Shown here one piece after another: positions 48,265 through 56,546 of a DNA stretch of 64,000 nt. The stretch spans positions 1 to 64,000 of the forward strand of contig CANNGA010000010.1 of assembly GCA_947504035.1 (NCBI GenBank). The letters run 5' to 3'. This DNA is from an uncultured Flavobacteriaceae bacterium (GTDB taxonomy: Bacteria > Bacteroidota > Bacteroidia > Flavobacteriales > Flavobacteriaceae). Both the position numbers and the translations under genes were made by a program. The notes beneath the pieces are model-generated. The model was not told the DNA's origin. It did no database searches and saw only the letters and a program-made list of their open reading frames with translations. Each line of letters opens with the position of its first letter. Position 1 is the first letter of the stretch.

Positions 48265-48528
48265 TTACACGTCTTTAGTTTGATGTTTTCGAGACAAGAT
48301 TTGCTGACTTGTCTTTATATTAAAACCTTTTCGAATAGCGGTAACTGTGATTTGTAGTTGTTTTTTATTTAAAATAGAGAGGGGTTGAGTTGTTCTCGTT
48401 GTAATATATTCTGAGGCTGCTCTACGTTGTGGTACGTCAATTAAGCCGTTTAAGAGTACTGCATTTTTCTCTTTTAAGTAAGAGTAGAGTAGAAGTAATG
48501 GCACTAAAAATAGACAGTTAAAGAGCAT
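48265..48528 (-). CDS. hypothetical small membrane-anchored protein
   Basis: An 87-residue frame with one N-terminal membrane helix (LFNCLFLVPLLLLYSYL) and a basic tail (KKQLQITVTAIRKGFNIKTSQQILSRKH). It lies 80 bases before the histidine kinase on the same strand. I do not recognise it, and whether it is real is open. If real, it is a candidate partner of the orphan kinase. Confidence 0.35.
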   Translation of the reverse strand: MLFNCLFLVPLLLLYSYLKEKNAVLLNGLIDVPQRRAASEYITTRTTQPLSILNKKQLQITVTAIRKGFNIKTSQQILSRKHQTKDV

Positions 48529-48696
48529 GACTTTTAGTAAAACAAATGCTTTTGCAAGTTAAGGTATTTTTTGGACATCTTTTATATAACGCGATTTATG
48601 TCTAAAGATAGGAGGAGAAATGAATGATTTTTTAAGTTTTTAAGATATTAATAGAGAGTTATAAGATTATTTTTTTAGTAGTTAACAAAATGACAT

Positions 48697-48735
48697 AAAA
48701 AAAGCCGCTTAAATACGTTTTAGACGGCCTTTTTA
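48697..48735 (-). terminator. terminator of the lipoprotein/TonB receptor unit
   Basis: A near-perfect stem joins AAAAAAAGCCG (48697-48707 region) with CGGCCTTTTT (48725-48734) around a short AT-rich loop, about 30 bases past the lipoprotein stop on the minus strand. Confidence 0.75.
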
Positions 48736-48762
48736 GTTTTTGAGAATTAGTTGTTGTATAAC

Positions 48763-49341
48763 CTATTCAATTTCAACACCTGTAAACGTAATGTTTAAGT
48801 CTTCAGACCCTCCGGTTACTGAACCAAAAGCATTAGAATCGTCTGCATTTTCTGGCTCGTGTACTAAAATAATTTGTACATTTCCAGTACTTGCATTACC
48901 TGCAACCCAAGTGGTGTTAACACCAAGTCTTGTGTCTCCAGAACCACCGATATCATCACTATCTCTAGATACAGCTAAGTTAATACCGTTTACAGCATAC
49001 ACAAAAAAGTGTTCGTCTGCAGCGGGAATCACATCGTCATTAAGAACATCGTCAGCAGGGTTTTCTAACGCATTTGTTAAGGACAGTCCTAAAGAGTAGC
49101 TTGCGCCAGCAGTAAAAGCTCCCGTAATTGATTGGGTAGAAGTCCCATCTTGACCATCTGGTGCTACACTTGCCAAAACAACAATATCTGTAGGATCAGC
49201 ATCATTTACAAATGTTAAGGTAACATTGGTAATTAATTCTTCTTCAAGAACAGGCGCTGGTCCATTGTCATCATCATCAGAACAAGAGGTGATAAGAGAG
49301 AGACTAAAAAGTGCAATCATAAAAAATTTACTAGTTTTCAT
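48763..49341 (-). CDS. surface lipoprotein paired with TonB receptor
   Basis: A 192-residue lipoprotein. I choose ATG 49341 (MKTSKFFMIALFSLSLITSC, lipid Cys20) over 49371, since it gives a standard signal. The acidic SDDDD after the Cys is a surface-export signal. The mature part is a beta-rich domain beginning EEELITNVTLTFVND and holding AADEHFFVYAV. This resembles small flavobacterial lipoproteins annotated as type 1 periplasmic binding fold proteins that accompany TonB receptors. It is the second gene after the receptor, about 60 bases downstream. Ligand capture for the receptor is the likely job, by context. Confidence 0.7.
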   Translation of the reverse strand: MKTSKFFMIALFSLSLITSCSDDDDNGPAPVLEEELITNVTLTFVNDADPTDIVVLASVAPDGQDGTSTQSITGAFTAGASYSLGLSLTNALENPADDVLNDDVIPAADEHFFVYAVNGINLAVSRDSDDIGGSGDTRLGVNTTWVAGNASTGNVQIILVHEPENADDSNAFGSVTGGSEDLNITFTGVEIE

Positions 49342-49400
49342 AAGTTTTGAATTTAAAGCATTTGTTTTCATTGTTTTCTTGTATTTAGTAAGGATTTTGA

Positions 49401-51797
49401 TTAATAATTAAATTGTAATTGTAATGTTATGTTGCGCCCTAATTCATCAGAAAAAAAGCGCAACTGGTTTAAATAATTTCTATAGGATGTATCTAAAAGA
49501 TTGTTTATGCCTAAAGTTACGTTTAGGTTTGTCTTTTCATTGAAAGGAAATGTCGCTTCTGTCGAAAAGTGCATTAAATGATAGGCAGGCGGTGGCGTAC
49601 TAATATCTACCGTTGTATTTTGTCCATTCAGTTGATTATCTAATTCAAAATTAAAATCGGGGAATTCATTTTGTTCGAATACCCATTCTGATTTCAAACT
49701 TGCTGAAAAACGATGCCAAGTTTTATGGGTATATCGAATTTGATTCGTTGTTTGAAACGGAGGGATATCAATTAATGGAATGTCATCATTTACATCGCGC
49801 CCTTTTATAAATGCCGATTTGTTTTGCCATTGCCAGTTGTCGGTAATGGTGTAGGTCGCATTAAGATCAATACCAAACAATTGCGCATTTGTCTGTTGGT
49901 ATTCCCAAAATGGAAAAGGCCCTCGTAGTGTACTTATAAAGTCAAACGGTCTTAAATAGATATAATCTTGTATCGCATTATAGAATACTTCGGTTAGAAC
50001 CTTGAATTTTGAAGCTGTATAGTTGTAAGATGCCGAGATTCTGTTAGAGACTTCTTGATCGAATCTAAGATCACCAAGTTCAAATCGAGCCGCAGAGTGG
50101 TGTAAGCCATCACTGAACAATTCTGAAGGATTAGGTGGTCTACTGGAGAGGGCGTAATTCCCAATGATGTAACTCTTGTCGTTGAGGTATAATTTTCCTC
50201 CAATTGAAGCTGAAAAATTATGATAATCAAAAACAGGATTGGTTAAAAATTGGGTAGGTAAGGTGTCTATAATAATATCGGCAAAATCGACATCATAACC
50301 GCGTTCTTCCCATCGTGACCTGCGGTAAAACTTTTTAGCGTCTATCCTATTGAAATCGTAACGCACACCAGCGTCAGCAGTAAAATTACTATTAATGCGC
50401 CATTCGGTCGTGGCGTAAAGGCCAACATCGTATTTTTCATAATCAGGGATTAGACGTCTCACGCCTGTCTCTGGATTTGCAAAATTATCTTGATAACGGG
50501 CTAGGATGCCGAAATTGATTTTTCGATCTAAGTTGACATCTAAATTAACGTCAGCCAACACCGTGTGCGTTTGTAATGTTAAATCGATGGCAGGAATACT
50601 TCTGCGGTCTCCTATTCTTACATCAAATTCTAAGCGCTTGTTGTTTTGATAATCGTATTGTAAAGTCACTTTACCAAAATTTTGAAACCGTTTGAAATAG
50701 TTAAGCTTGCCCAAATGATGCTTCACATCTTGTTTTGGTGCGTTTATAGTATAACTAAACGGATCATTAACAATAGGCTGTCCAGAGTTTATAGCACGTT
50801 GCAGATCAAAAACGCTACCTACACGGGTAGCGGCCAAAATACCAATTTCATTATCTAAAAAACTGTAATAGACTTCAAAACCAGATTTGAATGTATTTTT
50901 ACCAAACCGTGTTGTTATTCCCTTAGAATTTAATCCCGTATTGGTAAGGTTATGTTCTGAGGCTTCGAAATCACCATTCTTTTTATAAGCCCCTTGTAGC
51001 TGCGCAAACCAGCCCGATTTGTAATTTTTATTAAGGGTTGAGGTTATAGTATAGCCCCTGCCATTGGTTTGGCCTCCAACACGTGTTTTGCCATAAAGGG
51101 TGTCTTTACGAATAACTTTGCCTGGTGTGACAACAACAACACCCCCAATAGCATCGCCTCCATAGGCTAATGCACCAGAACCTTTGATAACCGAAACTTG
51201 ATTTGCACTATTAATATCAATATTAGGTGCATGTTCTACACCCCATTCTTGATCTTGTAGGCGTACACTATTATTTAAAATGAGGATTCTACTGCTGTGT
51301 AGTCCATTAATAATAGGTTTTACGATCGTGCTTCCCGTATTTAATGAGGAAATACCTGGTACCTCTTTTAGCGCATCGCCTAAACTAAGATGGCTGTAAC
51401 GTTGTAAAACGGCTTCTTTAAGGACGGTTTCTTGGGCTGTTCTGGTGGTCTTAGAGCCTTTGTTTACAAGGCTAACTTCCTCCAATTCTTCCAAATGGTG
51501 CTCCATGTTTATCGTCTTGAATGTATCCCCAATAATCTCGATGTCGACACGCTTGGTTTCGCATCCCACATGAGATATTACAAGGGTTAGTTTGCCATTA
51601 CAAAGGTTCTTAATAGAAAATTTACCATTAATATCTCCCGTAGTATAACGGTTTAATGTTTCAATATGTACAGTTGCCCCAGACATTGGCGTACCATCGT
51701 GGAAATCCACAACTTCACCAATGAAGGTATACTTACAATTTTGAGAGTGGACCATGCTAAAAACGCATAGAACCACAATCAATACATTGTGCTTCAT
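49401..51797 (-). CDS. TonB-dependent receptor with carboxypeptidase-like N-domain
   Basis: A 798-residue outer membrane receptor. The signal (1-18) is followed by a CarboxypepD_reg-like domain (about 24-100, FHDGTPMSGATVHIETLNRYTTGDINGKFSIKNL). The plug is at about 115-225, with LGDALKEVPGISSLNTGSTIVKPIINGLHSSRILILNNSVRLQDQEWG and SVIKGSGALAYGGDAIGGVVVV. A 22-strand barrel then ends in LQFNY. The plug pattern is like the metal receptors of the ZnuD group. The neighbours, a His/Cys-rich small protein and a lipoprotein, also suggest a metal such as zinc or copper. The substrate is inferred only. Confidence 0.85.
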   Translation of the reverse strand: MKHNVLIVVLCVFSMVHSQNCKYTFIGEVVDFHDGTPMSGATVHIETLNRYTTGDINGKFSIKNLCNGKLTLVISHVGCETKRVDIEIIGDTFKTINMEHHLEELEEVSLVNKGSKTTRTAQETVLKEAVLQRYSHLSLGDALKEVPGISSLNTGSTIVKPIINGLHSSRILILNNSVRLQDQEWGVEHAPNIDINSANQVSVIKGSGALAYGGDAIGGVVVVTPGKVIRKDTLYGKTRVGGQTNGRGYTITSTLNKNYKSGWFAQLQGAYKKNGDFEASEHNLTNTGLNSKGITTRFGKNTFKSGFEVYYSFLDNEIGILAATRVGSVFDLQRAINSGQPIVNDPFSYTINAPKQDVKHHLGKLNYFKRFQNFGKVTLQYDYQNNKRLEFDVRIGDRRSIPAIDLTLQTHTVLADVNLDVNLDRKINFGILARYQDNFANPETGVRRLIPDYEKYDVGLYATTEWRINSNFTADAGVRYDFNRIDAKKFYRRSRWEERGYDVDFADIIIDTLPTQFLTNPVFDYHNFSASIGGKLYLNDKSYIIGNYALSSRPPNPSELFSDGLHHSAARFELGDLRFDQEVSNRISASYNYTASKFKVLTEVFYNAIQDYIYLRPFDFISTLRGPFPFWEYQQTNAQLFGIDLNATYTITDNWQWQNKSAFIKGRDVNDDIPLIDIPPFQTTNQIRYTHKTWHRFSASLKSEWVFEQNEFPDFNFELDNQLNGQNTTVDISTPPPAYHLMHFSTEATFPFNEKTNLNVTLGINNLLDTSYRNYLNQLRFFSDELGRNITLQLQFNY

Positions 51798-51837
51798 TGT
51801 ATTTTATTTTTGTATTATTTTTAGTTAAAACAGAATG

Positions 51838-52170
51838 TTAAACTAGAGTAGGGGGACCTCGTAAGGAGAATGCTAAGATACGATGGTTGTAAAAATAACC
51901 ATAGGTTGTAGAGGGAATCTCGAAATTATGAATCAGAAAACAATTTAGACTGTAATTAGGAGTGTCTAAATGGTGTTGCTGAAGATTATATTTTAAAAAC
52001 ACACAATCAATCTCGCATTCATGAAAATTGGCAGTGTCATTGTGATCACAATTAGAATGCGCTTCATGCTCGAAGGTGTGTAGTAGTTTTATTCCGGTAG
52101 GCACTAATAGTACTGCCACAATGAGTAGCGCCACTATTCTAAAAACAATATGTCTTTGTGTGTTTGCCAA
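51838..52170 (-). CDS. small His/Cys-rich exported protein ahead of the receptor
   Basis: A 110-residue protein with an N-terminal membrane or signal helix (IVALLIVAVLLVPTGIKLL). A cluster of likely metal ligands follows: His31, His35, His38, Cys41, His43, His50, Cys52, Cys56 and then His66 and His67. The end (HRILAFSLRGPPTLV) is like that of other short proteins I recall beside flavobacterial TonB receptors. No enzyme motif is seen. A metal-binding chaperone or sensor for the receptor at 49401 (40 bases downstream) is the best inference. Confidence 0.6.
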   Translation of the reverse strand: MANTQRHIVFRIVALLIVAVLLVPTGIKLLHTFEHEAHSNCDHNDTANFHECEIDCVFLKYNLQQHHLDTPNYSLNCFLIHNFEIPSTTYGYFYNHRILAFSLRGPPTLV

Positions 52171-52173
52171 GCC

Positions 52174-52476
52174 TTATTCAATAAAACGTTTAAGACCTAA
52201 GCGTCGAATCATTTTCTTTTCAAAATTCCAAAAGAATTCAAATTGACCAAAAAGCCAACCAAAGCATACCAATAAAAATTGATACATAATGAATAGTAAT
52301 ATGATACGAACAACCCAGTATCCTAAAGTTGTAAATGTTTCTGGAGAAATATTTAAATATGCAAGTATAGGCTTACCTATGAGAGAAGCTGTAGATCCTG
52401 TTACAGCAAATACCACTATAATGGCGATGACTTGCCAATTAGAATCTATATTCCAACGTTCTTTGAGCTTATTCAC
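52174..52476 (-). CDS. DUF6787-like membrane protein
   Basis: A 100-residue membrane protein with two or three helices (about 16-36 and 52-78) and a conserved-looking end FEFFWNFEKKMIRRLGLKRF. It resembles the flavobacterial family DUF6787, of unknown function. It is followed by the His/Cys-rich gene after only 3 bases, so it heads the TonB receptor unit. A TAGTTTTG box at 52500-52493 on the minus strand may be the -7 element of this unit, without a clear -33. Confidence 0.65.
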   Translation of the reverse strand: MNKLKERWNIDSNWQVIAIIVVFAVTGSTASLIGKPILAYLNISPETFTTLGYWVVRIILLFIMYQFLLVCFGWLFGQFEFFWNFEKKMIRRLGLKRFIE

Positions 52477-52511
52477 AATTGCAATTTAGTTGCAAAACTA
52501 TTAAAAAGAAT

Positions 52512-52952
52512 TTAAATTCTAGGTACAAAAGGTCCTAATCTTTGATTGTATTTCAATTGGAAATAGGTGAAATAATTGAACAGTTGGTAATTTACATCGT
52601 ATCCATAGTCTGTTTGTGCGTTATAATCTATTTGCATTTCATAAAGACTAGTATCGAATTGTAGCGGTTGTAAGACGCGACGGTTCCATTCTATGACATA
52701 GATCGCATTTCTGTTTTCCATAAATGTTTGACTGTAGAAGCCTTTAGGACGTGCAGTCGCCGCTAACCAAGTGTTGAAACCAGGCTCTATAATAAATATA
52801 TCGTATTCTAATTTTTCATTACTGATTTTTAATGTATCACTTTGGCGTTCTAAGGCGGTTGTCTTAGAAGTAGACTGAGATTTGGAAGATGGTATACTGC
52901 TGCAATTTACAAGGCATATACAAGTAATAAAACTATAAATAAAGTATTTCAT
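52512..52952 (-). CDS. DUF6146-like lipoprotein
   Basis: A 146-residue lipoprotein. The frame opens at 53003, but MKYFIYSFITCICLVNC (ATG 52952) is a clean lipoprotein signal with lipid Cys17, so I start there. The mature part has YDIFIIEPGFNTWLAATARPKGFYSQTFMENRNAIYVIEWNRR, which I associate with DUF6146. The function is unknown. It is 35 bases before the DUF6787-like gene on the same strand, so it may be the true head of that unit. Confidence 0.7.
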   Translation of the reverse strand: MKYFIYSFITCICLVNCSSIPSSKSQSTSKTTALERQSDTLKISNEKLEYDIFIIEPGFNTWLAATARPKGFYSQTFMENRNAIYVIEWNRRVLQPLQFDTSLYEMQIDYNAQTDYGYDVNYQLFNYFTYFQLKYNQRLGPFVPRI

Positions 52953-53154
52953 AAGTGTGTTTTTAATGAGATACCAAAAGTACTGTAAGCGCTTAGGGTA
53001 CAAAACTAAGAATGCGTCAAACGGTACTCTTGGTGAGTTACAGGGCCTTTTATAGTGCTAAAGTTTTTAGTGTATCTCGTATATTACGCATAACAGCGCT
53101 TATAAATTTACAAAATAATGAGTAAAACGCTTTTGTAAATCAATTTGCATATAT

Positions 53155-53188
53155 GAAAAAAGCCCAATCTAGAGATAGGGCTTTTTTA
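53155..53188 (-). terminator. terminator of the DUF937 gene
   Basis: AAAAAAGCCC (53157-53166 region) pairs with GGGCTTTTTT (53178-53187) across a 12-nt loop, about 20 bases past the DUF937 stop on the minus strand. Confidence 0.85.
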
Positions 53189-53209
53189 TAATTTTATGTT
53201 ATTTGTAGG

Positions 53210-53848
53210 TTATTTTCCAAAAAGCCCACCAAGTAAACCGCCTATACCGCCTTTACTTTTGCTACCACCGCCTAGAAGCATGCCAGCAACATCGTCTACA
53301 ACACTACCATCTCCATCGGCATCTAATATAGATTCTAAAAAGCTTTGTTCTTTTTGAGCAGAACTACCGCCTAATAAGCCTCCTAATAAATTGCTAATAT
53401 CGCCTTGAGAACTCACATTGTTTTGGCGTGTTTGTTTTCCTAAAACCCCCATTAAAATAGGTGCTGCCACTTTTAGAATATTTCCAACAGATCCAGCATC
53501 AACGCCTGCTTTTTGACCTATAACTTGTTCTACGCCTTGGCGTTTTTGACCCAATACGTGTCCTAGAATTTTGTCACCTTCATTAGTAACATTAGCATCA
53601 ACGCCTCCACCAAATAAACCTCCAAGGTTATCTAGAATACTACCGTCGTGTTTACCACTTAAAGCCCCCATTAAACCTTGTGCACCTTCGGGAGTAGCTG
53701 CATTGCGCTGCATTGCTTTCATTAATACCGGTAAGGCCATAGTAAGTACGCTACTTGTTTTATTTTGATCGGTTCCTGTGGATCCTGCAACCCCGCTTAT
53801 AATTGTTTTTCCGAGGTCACTGCTTAATAAATCTAAAATTCCAGACAT
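53210..53848 (-). CDS. DUF937 protein, glycine-rich
   Basis: A 212-residue protein of the DUF937 (YidB-like) family. The marks are MSGILDLLSSDLGKTIISGVAG, LTMALPVLMKAMQRNA, and KVAAPILMGVLGKQTRQ, in two repeated halves, each with an LGGLFGG or LLGGLLGG loop. The end is very rich in Gly (LLGGGSKSKGGIGGLLGGLFGK). A DADGDGS segment near 176-182 looks like a calcium-binding loop. No function is established. It is monocistronic. Confidence 0.82.
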   Translation of the reverse strand: MSGILDLLSSDLGKTIISGVAGSTGTDQNKTSSVLTMALPVLMKAMQRNAATPEGAQGLMGALSGKHDGSILDNLGGLFGGGVDANVTNEGDKILGHVLGQKRQGVEQVIGQKAGVDAGSVGNILKVAAPILMGVLGKQTRQNNVSSQGDISNLLGGLLGGSSAQKEQSFLESILDADGDGSVVDDVAGMLLGGGSKSKGGIGGLLGGLFGK

Positions 53849-53892
53849 GATTATATTTTTAATTAAAGTTTAAATTTTGGAAGTATAATGTA

Positions 53893-53931
53893 CAAAAAAA
53901 GTCCCAACTTCTATAGTTAGGACTCATTTTT
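53893..53931 (-). terminator. terminator of serA-like gene
   Basis: An imperfect stem (AGTCCCAACT at 53900-53909 with AGTTAGGACT at 53914-53923) carries A and T runs on both sides, 25 bases past the stop of the dehydrogenase gene. Confidence 0.8.
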
Positions 53932-53955
53932 TATAATAAGGTCACATTTTATATG

Positions 53956-54906
53956 CTATCCAAGGATGCTAACAATTTGTGATGCCAATTCTTCTCCAAT
54001 ACGATCTTGTGCTTCGTTTGTCGCAGCACCAGTATGTGGCGTTAAGGATAAAGAAGAATTCATTAACAATTGAATTTCTGGTTTAGGTTCTTTTTCAAAA
54101 ACATCTAAAGCTGCTCGAGCTACTTTACCACTTTCTATAGCTTTTACTAAGGCAATTTCGTTTAAGACTCCACCGCGAGCTGCATTCGCTATAATAACGC
54201 CATCTTTCATCATGTTAAATTCAGCCTCATCTATAACGTATTCTTTTTGTGCAGGAACATGTAATGAGATAAAATCTGCTTGTTGTAATACCTCTTCTTT
54301 AGACAGGGTTTTAATTTCGAAATTAACAGTTTGTCCATCAAAGAAACTAAGTTCTAAATTGGCTTTGTCTAGAAAAGGATCGAAAGCAACAACTTTCATT
54401 CCAGCGCCTAAAGCTACTTTAGCTGTAGCTTGACCAATACGACCAAAGCCTAAAACACCTAATGTTTTTCCTTTTAGTTCAGTACCTTTAGCATAAGCTT
54501 TTTTTAAGGCTTTAAATTTAGTATCACCATCTAAAGGCATTTCTCTGTTAGAGTTGTGTAAGAAACGTGCTAAACCGTAGAAATGTCCAAATACAAGTTC
54601 TGCAACAGAATGTGAAGACGCTGCAGGGGTATTGATAACGTGCAATCCTTTTTCCCTTGCATATTCTACATCAATATTATCCATACCAACACCGCCACGA
54701 CCAATAATTTTTAGTCCAGCACACGCATCGATAAGATCTTGACGTACTGTTGTAGCACTACGTACTAATAAAACCGCTATATCATTTTCGTTAATGTAAT
54801 TAATTAACTGTTCTTGCGCTACTGTAGTGGTGCTTACTTCGTAACCTGCTTTTTCTAACGCATCGATACCGCTTTGAGAGATACCATCATTTGCTAATAC
54901 TTTCAT
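53956..54906 (-). CDS. serA: D-3-phosphoglycerate dehydrogenase (2-hydroxyacid dehydrogenase)
   Basis: The likely first step of serine synthesis, 3-phosphoglycerate to 3-phosphohydroxypyruvate with NAD+. The 316-residue chain has the substrate domain split around a Rossmann fold: GVLGFGRIGQATAKVALGAGMKV (about 151-173) is the NAD site. Arg and Glu of the triad lie in NAARGGVLNE, and the later FEKEP and His in LTPHTGA. It has no C-terminal ACT domain, so it lacks the usual serine feedback site. Its place right after serC (127 bases) supports the role. A direct repeat lies between the two. Confidence 0.88.
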   Translation of the reverse strand: MKVLANDGISQSGIDALEKAGYEVSTTTVAQEQLINYINENDIAVLLVRSATTVRQDLIDACAGLKIIGRGGVGMDNIDVEYAREKGLHVINTPAASSHSVAELVFGHFYGLARFLHNSNREMPLDGDTKFKALKKAYAKGTELKGKTLGVLGFGRIGQATAKVALGAGMKVVAFDPFLDKANLELSFFDGQTVNFEIKTLSKEEVLQQADFISLHVPAQKEYVIDEAEFNMMKDGVIIANAARGGVLNEIALVKAIESGKVARAALDVFEKEPKPEIQLLMNSSLSLTPHTGAATNEAQDRIGEELASQIVSILG

Positions 54907-54910
54907 ATTT

Positions 54911-54945
54911 ACGTTTAAAGTTTAGTGTTTAACGTTTAAAGTTAG
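54911..54945. repeat. direct repeat upstream of serA
   Basis: ACGTTTAAAGTT occurs twice (54911-54922 and 54932-54943), offset by 21 bases, which is two turns of the helix, just before the serA ATG. A related GCGTTAAAC lies at 54957-54965. This layout suits a regulator binding one face of the DNA. Confidence 0.45.
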
Positions 54946-55032
54946 TAGAACTCTAGGCGTTAAACCTTTTTAAATTATTTATTTTAAATAGACTTTATAG
55001 GTGTTGCCTATAGCAAACCACCTTGTAAAGTC

Positions 55033-56097
55033 TTATGCTTTGCTTTCTAATTCGCTCATAACTTCTACCAATACTTTTACACTATCAAGCGGTAAAGCAT
55101 TGTACATAGAGGCTCTGTAACCACCAACACTTCTGTGGCCATTAACAGCGCTAATCCCTGCATCTTTAAGCATGGTTTCGAAGGTTTCTTTTAAGTTTTC
55201 GTTTTCTAAAGTAAACGTTGCATTCATCATAGAACGGTCTTCTTTAGCGGCGAATCCTTTAAATAATGGGTTTAAATCTATTTCAGAATACATTAAACGT
55301 GATTTCTTTTCGTTTTCTTTTTCTATAGCGGCAACACCACCTTGTTCCTTTAACCACTCTAATGTAAGCATAGAAGTGTAGATAGGGAATACAGGAGGTG
55401 TATTAAACATACTGCCTTTATCGATATGAGTTTTATAATCCATCATAGATGGAATTTTACGAGATACTTTACCTAATATGTCCTCTTTTACCACGACAAG
55501 AGTTGTCCCTGCTGGTCCCATATTTTTTTGCGCGCCTGCGTAGATAATCCCAAATTGAGAATAATCAATAGTTCTAGAGAAAATATCACTACTCATATCA
55601 CAAATCATAGGAATATTAGATTTTGGGAACGTTTTCATTTGCGTACCATAAATCGTATTGTTAGAGGTACAGTGAAAATAGTCGTAATCTTCAGGGATCT
55701 CATAGCCTTTAGGAATGTAATTGTAGTTGGCATCTTTAGAAGAGGCTACTTCGTAAACATCGTCATAAATTTTAGCTTCTTTAATGGCTTTCGCTGCCCA
55801 AGCTCCAGAATTTAAATACCCTGCTCTTTTTTCTAACAAGTTAAGCGCCACCATTAAAAACTGAGTGCTTGCTCCACCTTGAAGGAATAATGCTTTATAA
55901 CCTTTACCTTCTAAACCTAATAATTCTAAAGCTAAAGCTCTAGCATTTTCCATAATGTCTACAAAGGCTTTACTTCTATGAGATATTTCTAGTACGGATA
56001 AACCACTGCCATCTAAATCGACAACACCTTGAGAAGCTTTTAATAATACTTCTGGTGGTAAAATACTAGGGCCTGCACTAAAGTTGTGTTTCTTCAT
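55033..56097 (-). CDS. serC: phosphoserine aminotransferase
   Basis: A PLP enzyme giving phosphoserine from 3-phosphohydroxypyruvate and glutamate, also used in pyridoxine synthesis. The 354-residue chain starts KKHNFSAGPSILPPEVL, with LFLQGGASTQFLMVALNLL (about 70-88), CTSNNTIYGTQ (about 143-153), and the PLP Lys in IYAGAQKNMGPAGTTLVVV (about 190-208). It is complete. It precedes serA on the same strand. serB was not found in the window. Confidence 0.96.
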   Translation of the reverse strand: MKKHNFSAGPSILPPEVLLKASQGVVDLDGSGLSVLEISHRSKAFVDIMENARALALELLGLEGKGYKALFLQGGASTQFLMVALNLLEKRAGYLNSGAWAAKAIKEAKIYDDVYEVASSKDANYNYIPKGYEIPEDYDYFHCTSNNTIYGTQMKTFPKSNIPMICDMSSDIFSRTIDYSQFGIIYAGAQKNMGPAGTTLVVVKEDILGKVSRKIPSMMDYKTHIDKGSMFNTPPVFPIYTSMLTLEWLKEQGGVAAIEKENEKKSRLMYSEIDLNPLFKGFAAKEDRSMMNATFTLENENLKETFETMLKDAGISAVNGHRSVGGYRASMYNALPLDSVKVLVEVMSELESKA

Positions 56098-56488
56098 CTG
56101 TATGCTTATTTCTTAATTTATGTTTGTAGCTATAAAGACCTCATATCTTGCTATTATTAGAAAGGCTAGGCTTTATGAGCATAGGGTTATTTTTTATCTA
56201 ATCTTAGAAAATTTAAAGATGCAAAGGTCTTAATTTTAAAGTGATTTTTTATAAAAAAAATGATAATTTTTTACTAAAAGGATGTGTTTATTTCTAATAT
56301 GAAACTAATCTATTGTTAAAAATGACGATTAAGTCTTAAAAATAGTTTTGCTGTTGTAATTGGGATGCGCAAAACGCTACGCTTGCACGAGGTTAAGACG
56401 TAGAATAGGTCTGTTTTTGAAGCGAAACTTACAAAAAAATAAATTCAAGAAATTATAAGACCAATAGTGCAAGTACTCAAGGTATGGC
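56098..56488. other. gap upstream of serC
   Basis: About 390 bases between serC and the next terminator hold no gene I can support. A GACCTTTG box (56236-56229 region, minus strand) is one mismatch from a -7 element and might serve serC, with a long leader. Confidence 0.4.
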
Positions 56489-56523
56489 AAAACACTTCCG
56501 TATCTTATAAACAGAGGTGTTTT
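56489..56523 (-). terminator. terminator of acyl-CoA reductase gene
   Basis: AAAACACTTC (56489-56498) pairs with GAGGTGTTTT (56514-56523), 10 bp with one G-U pair, about 24 bases past the gene's stop codon. The U run is short. Confidence 0.6.
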
Positions 56524-56546
56524 ATGTTTGTGGAAGATATTTTAAT

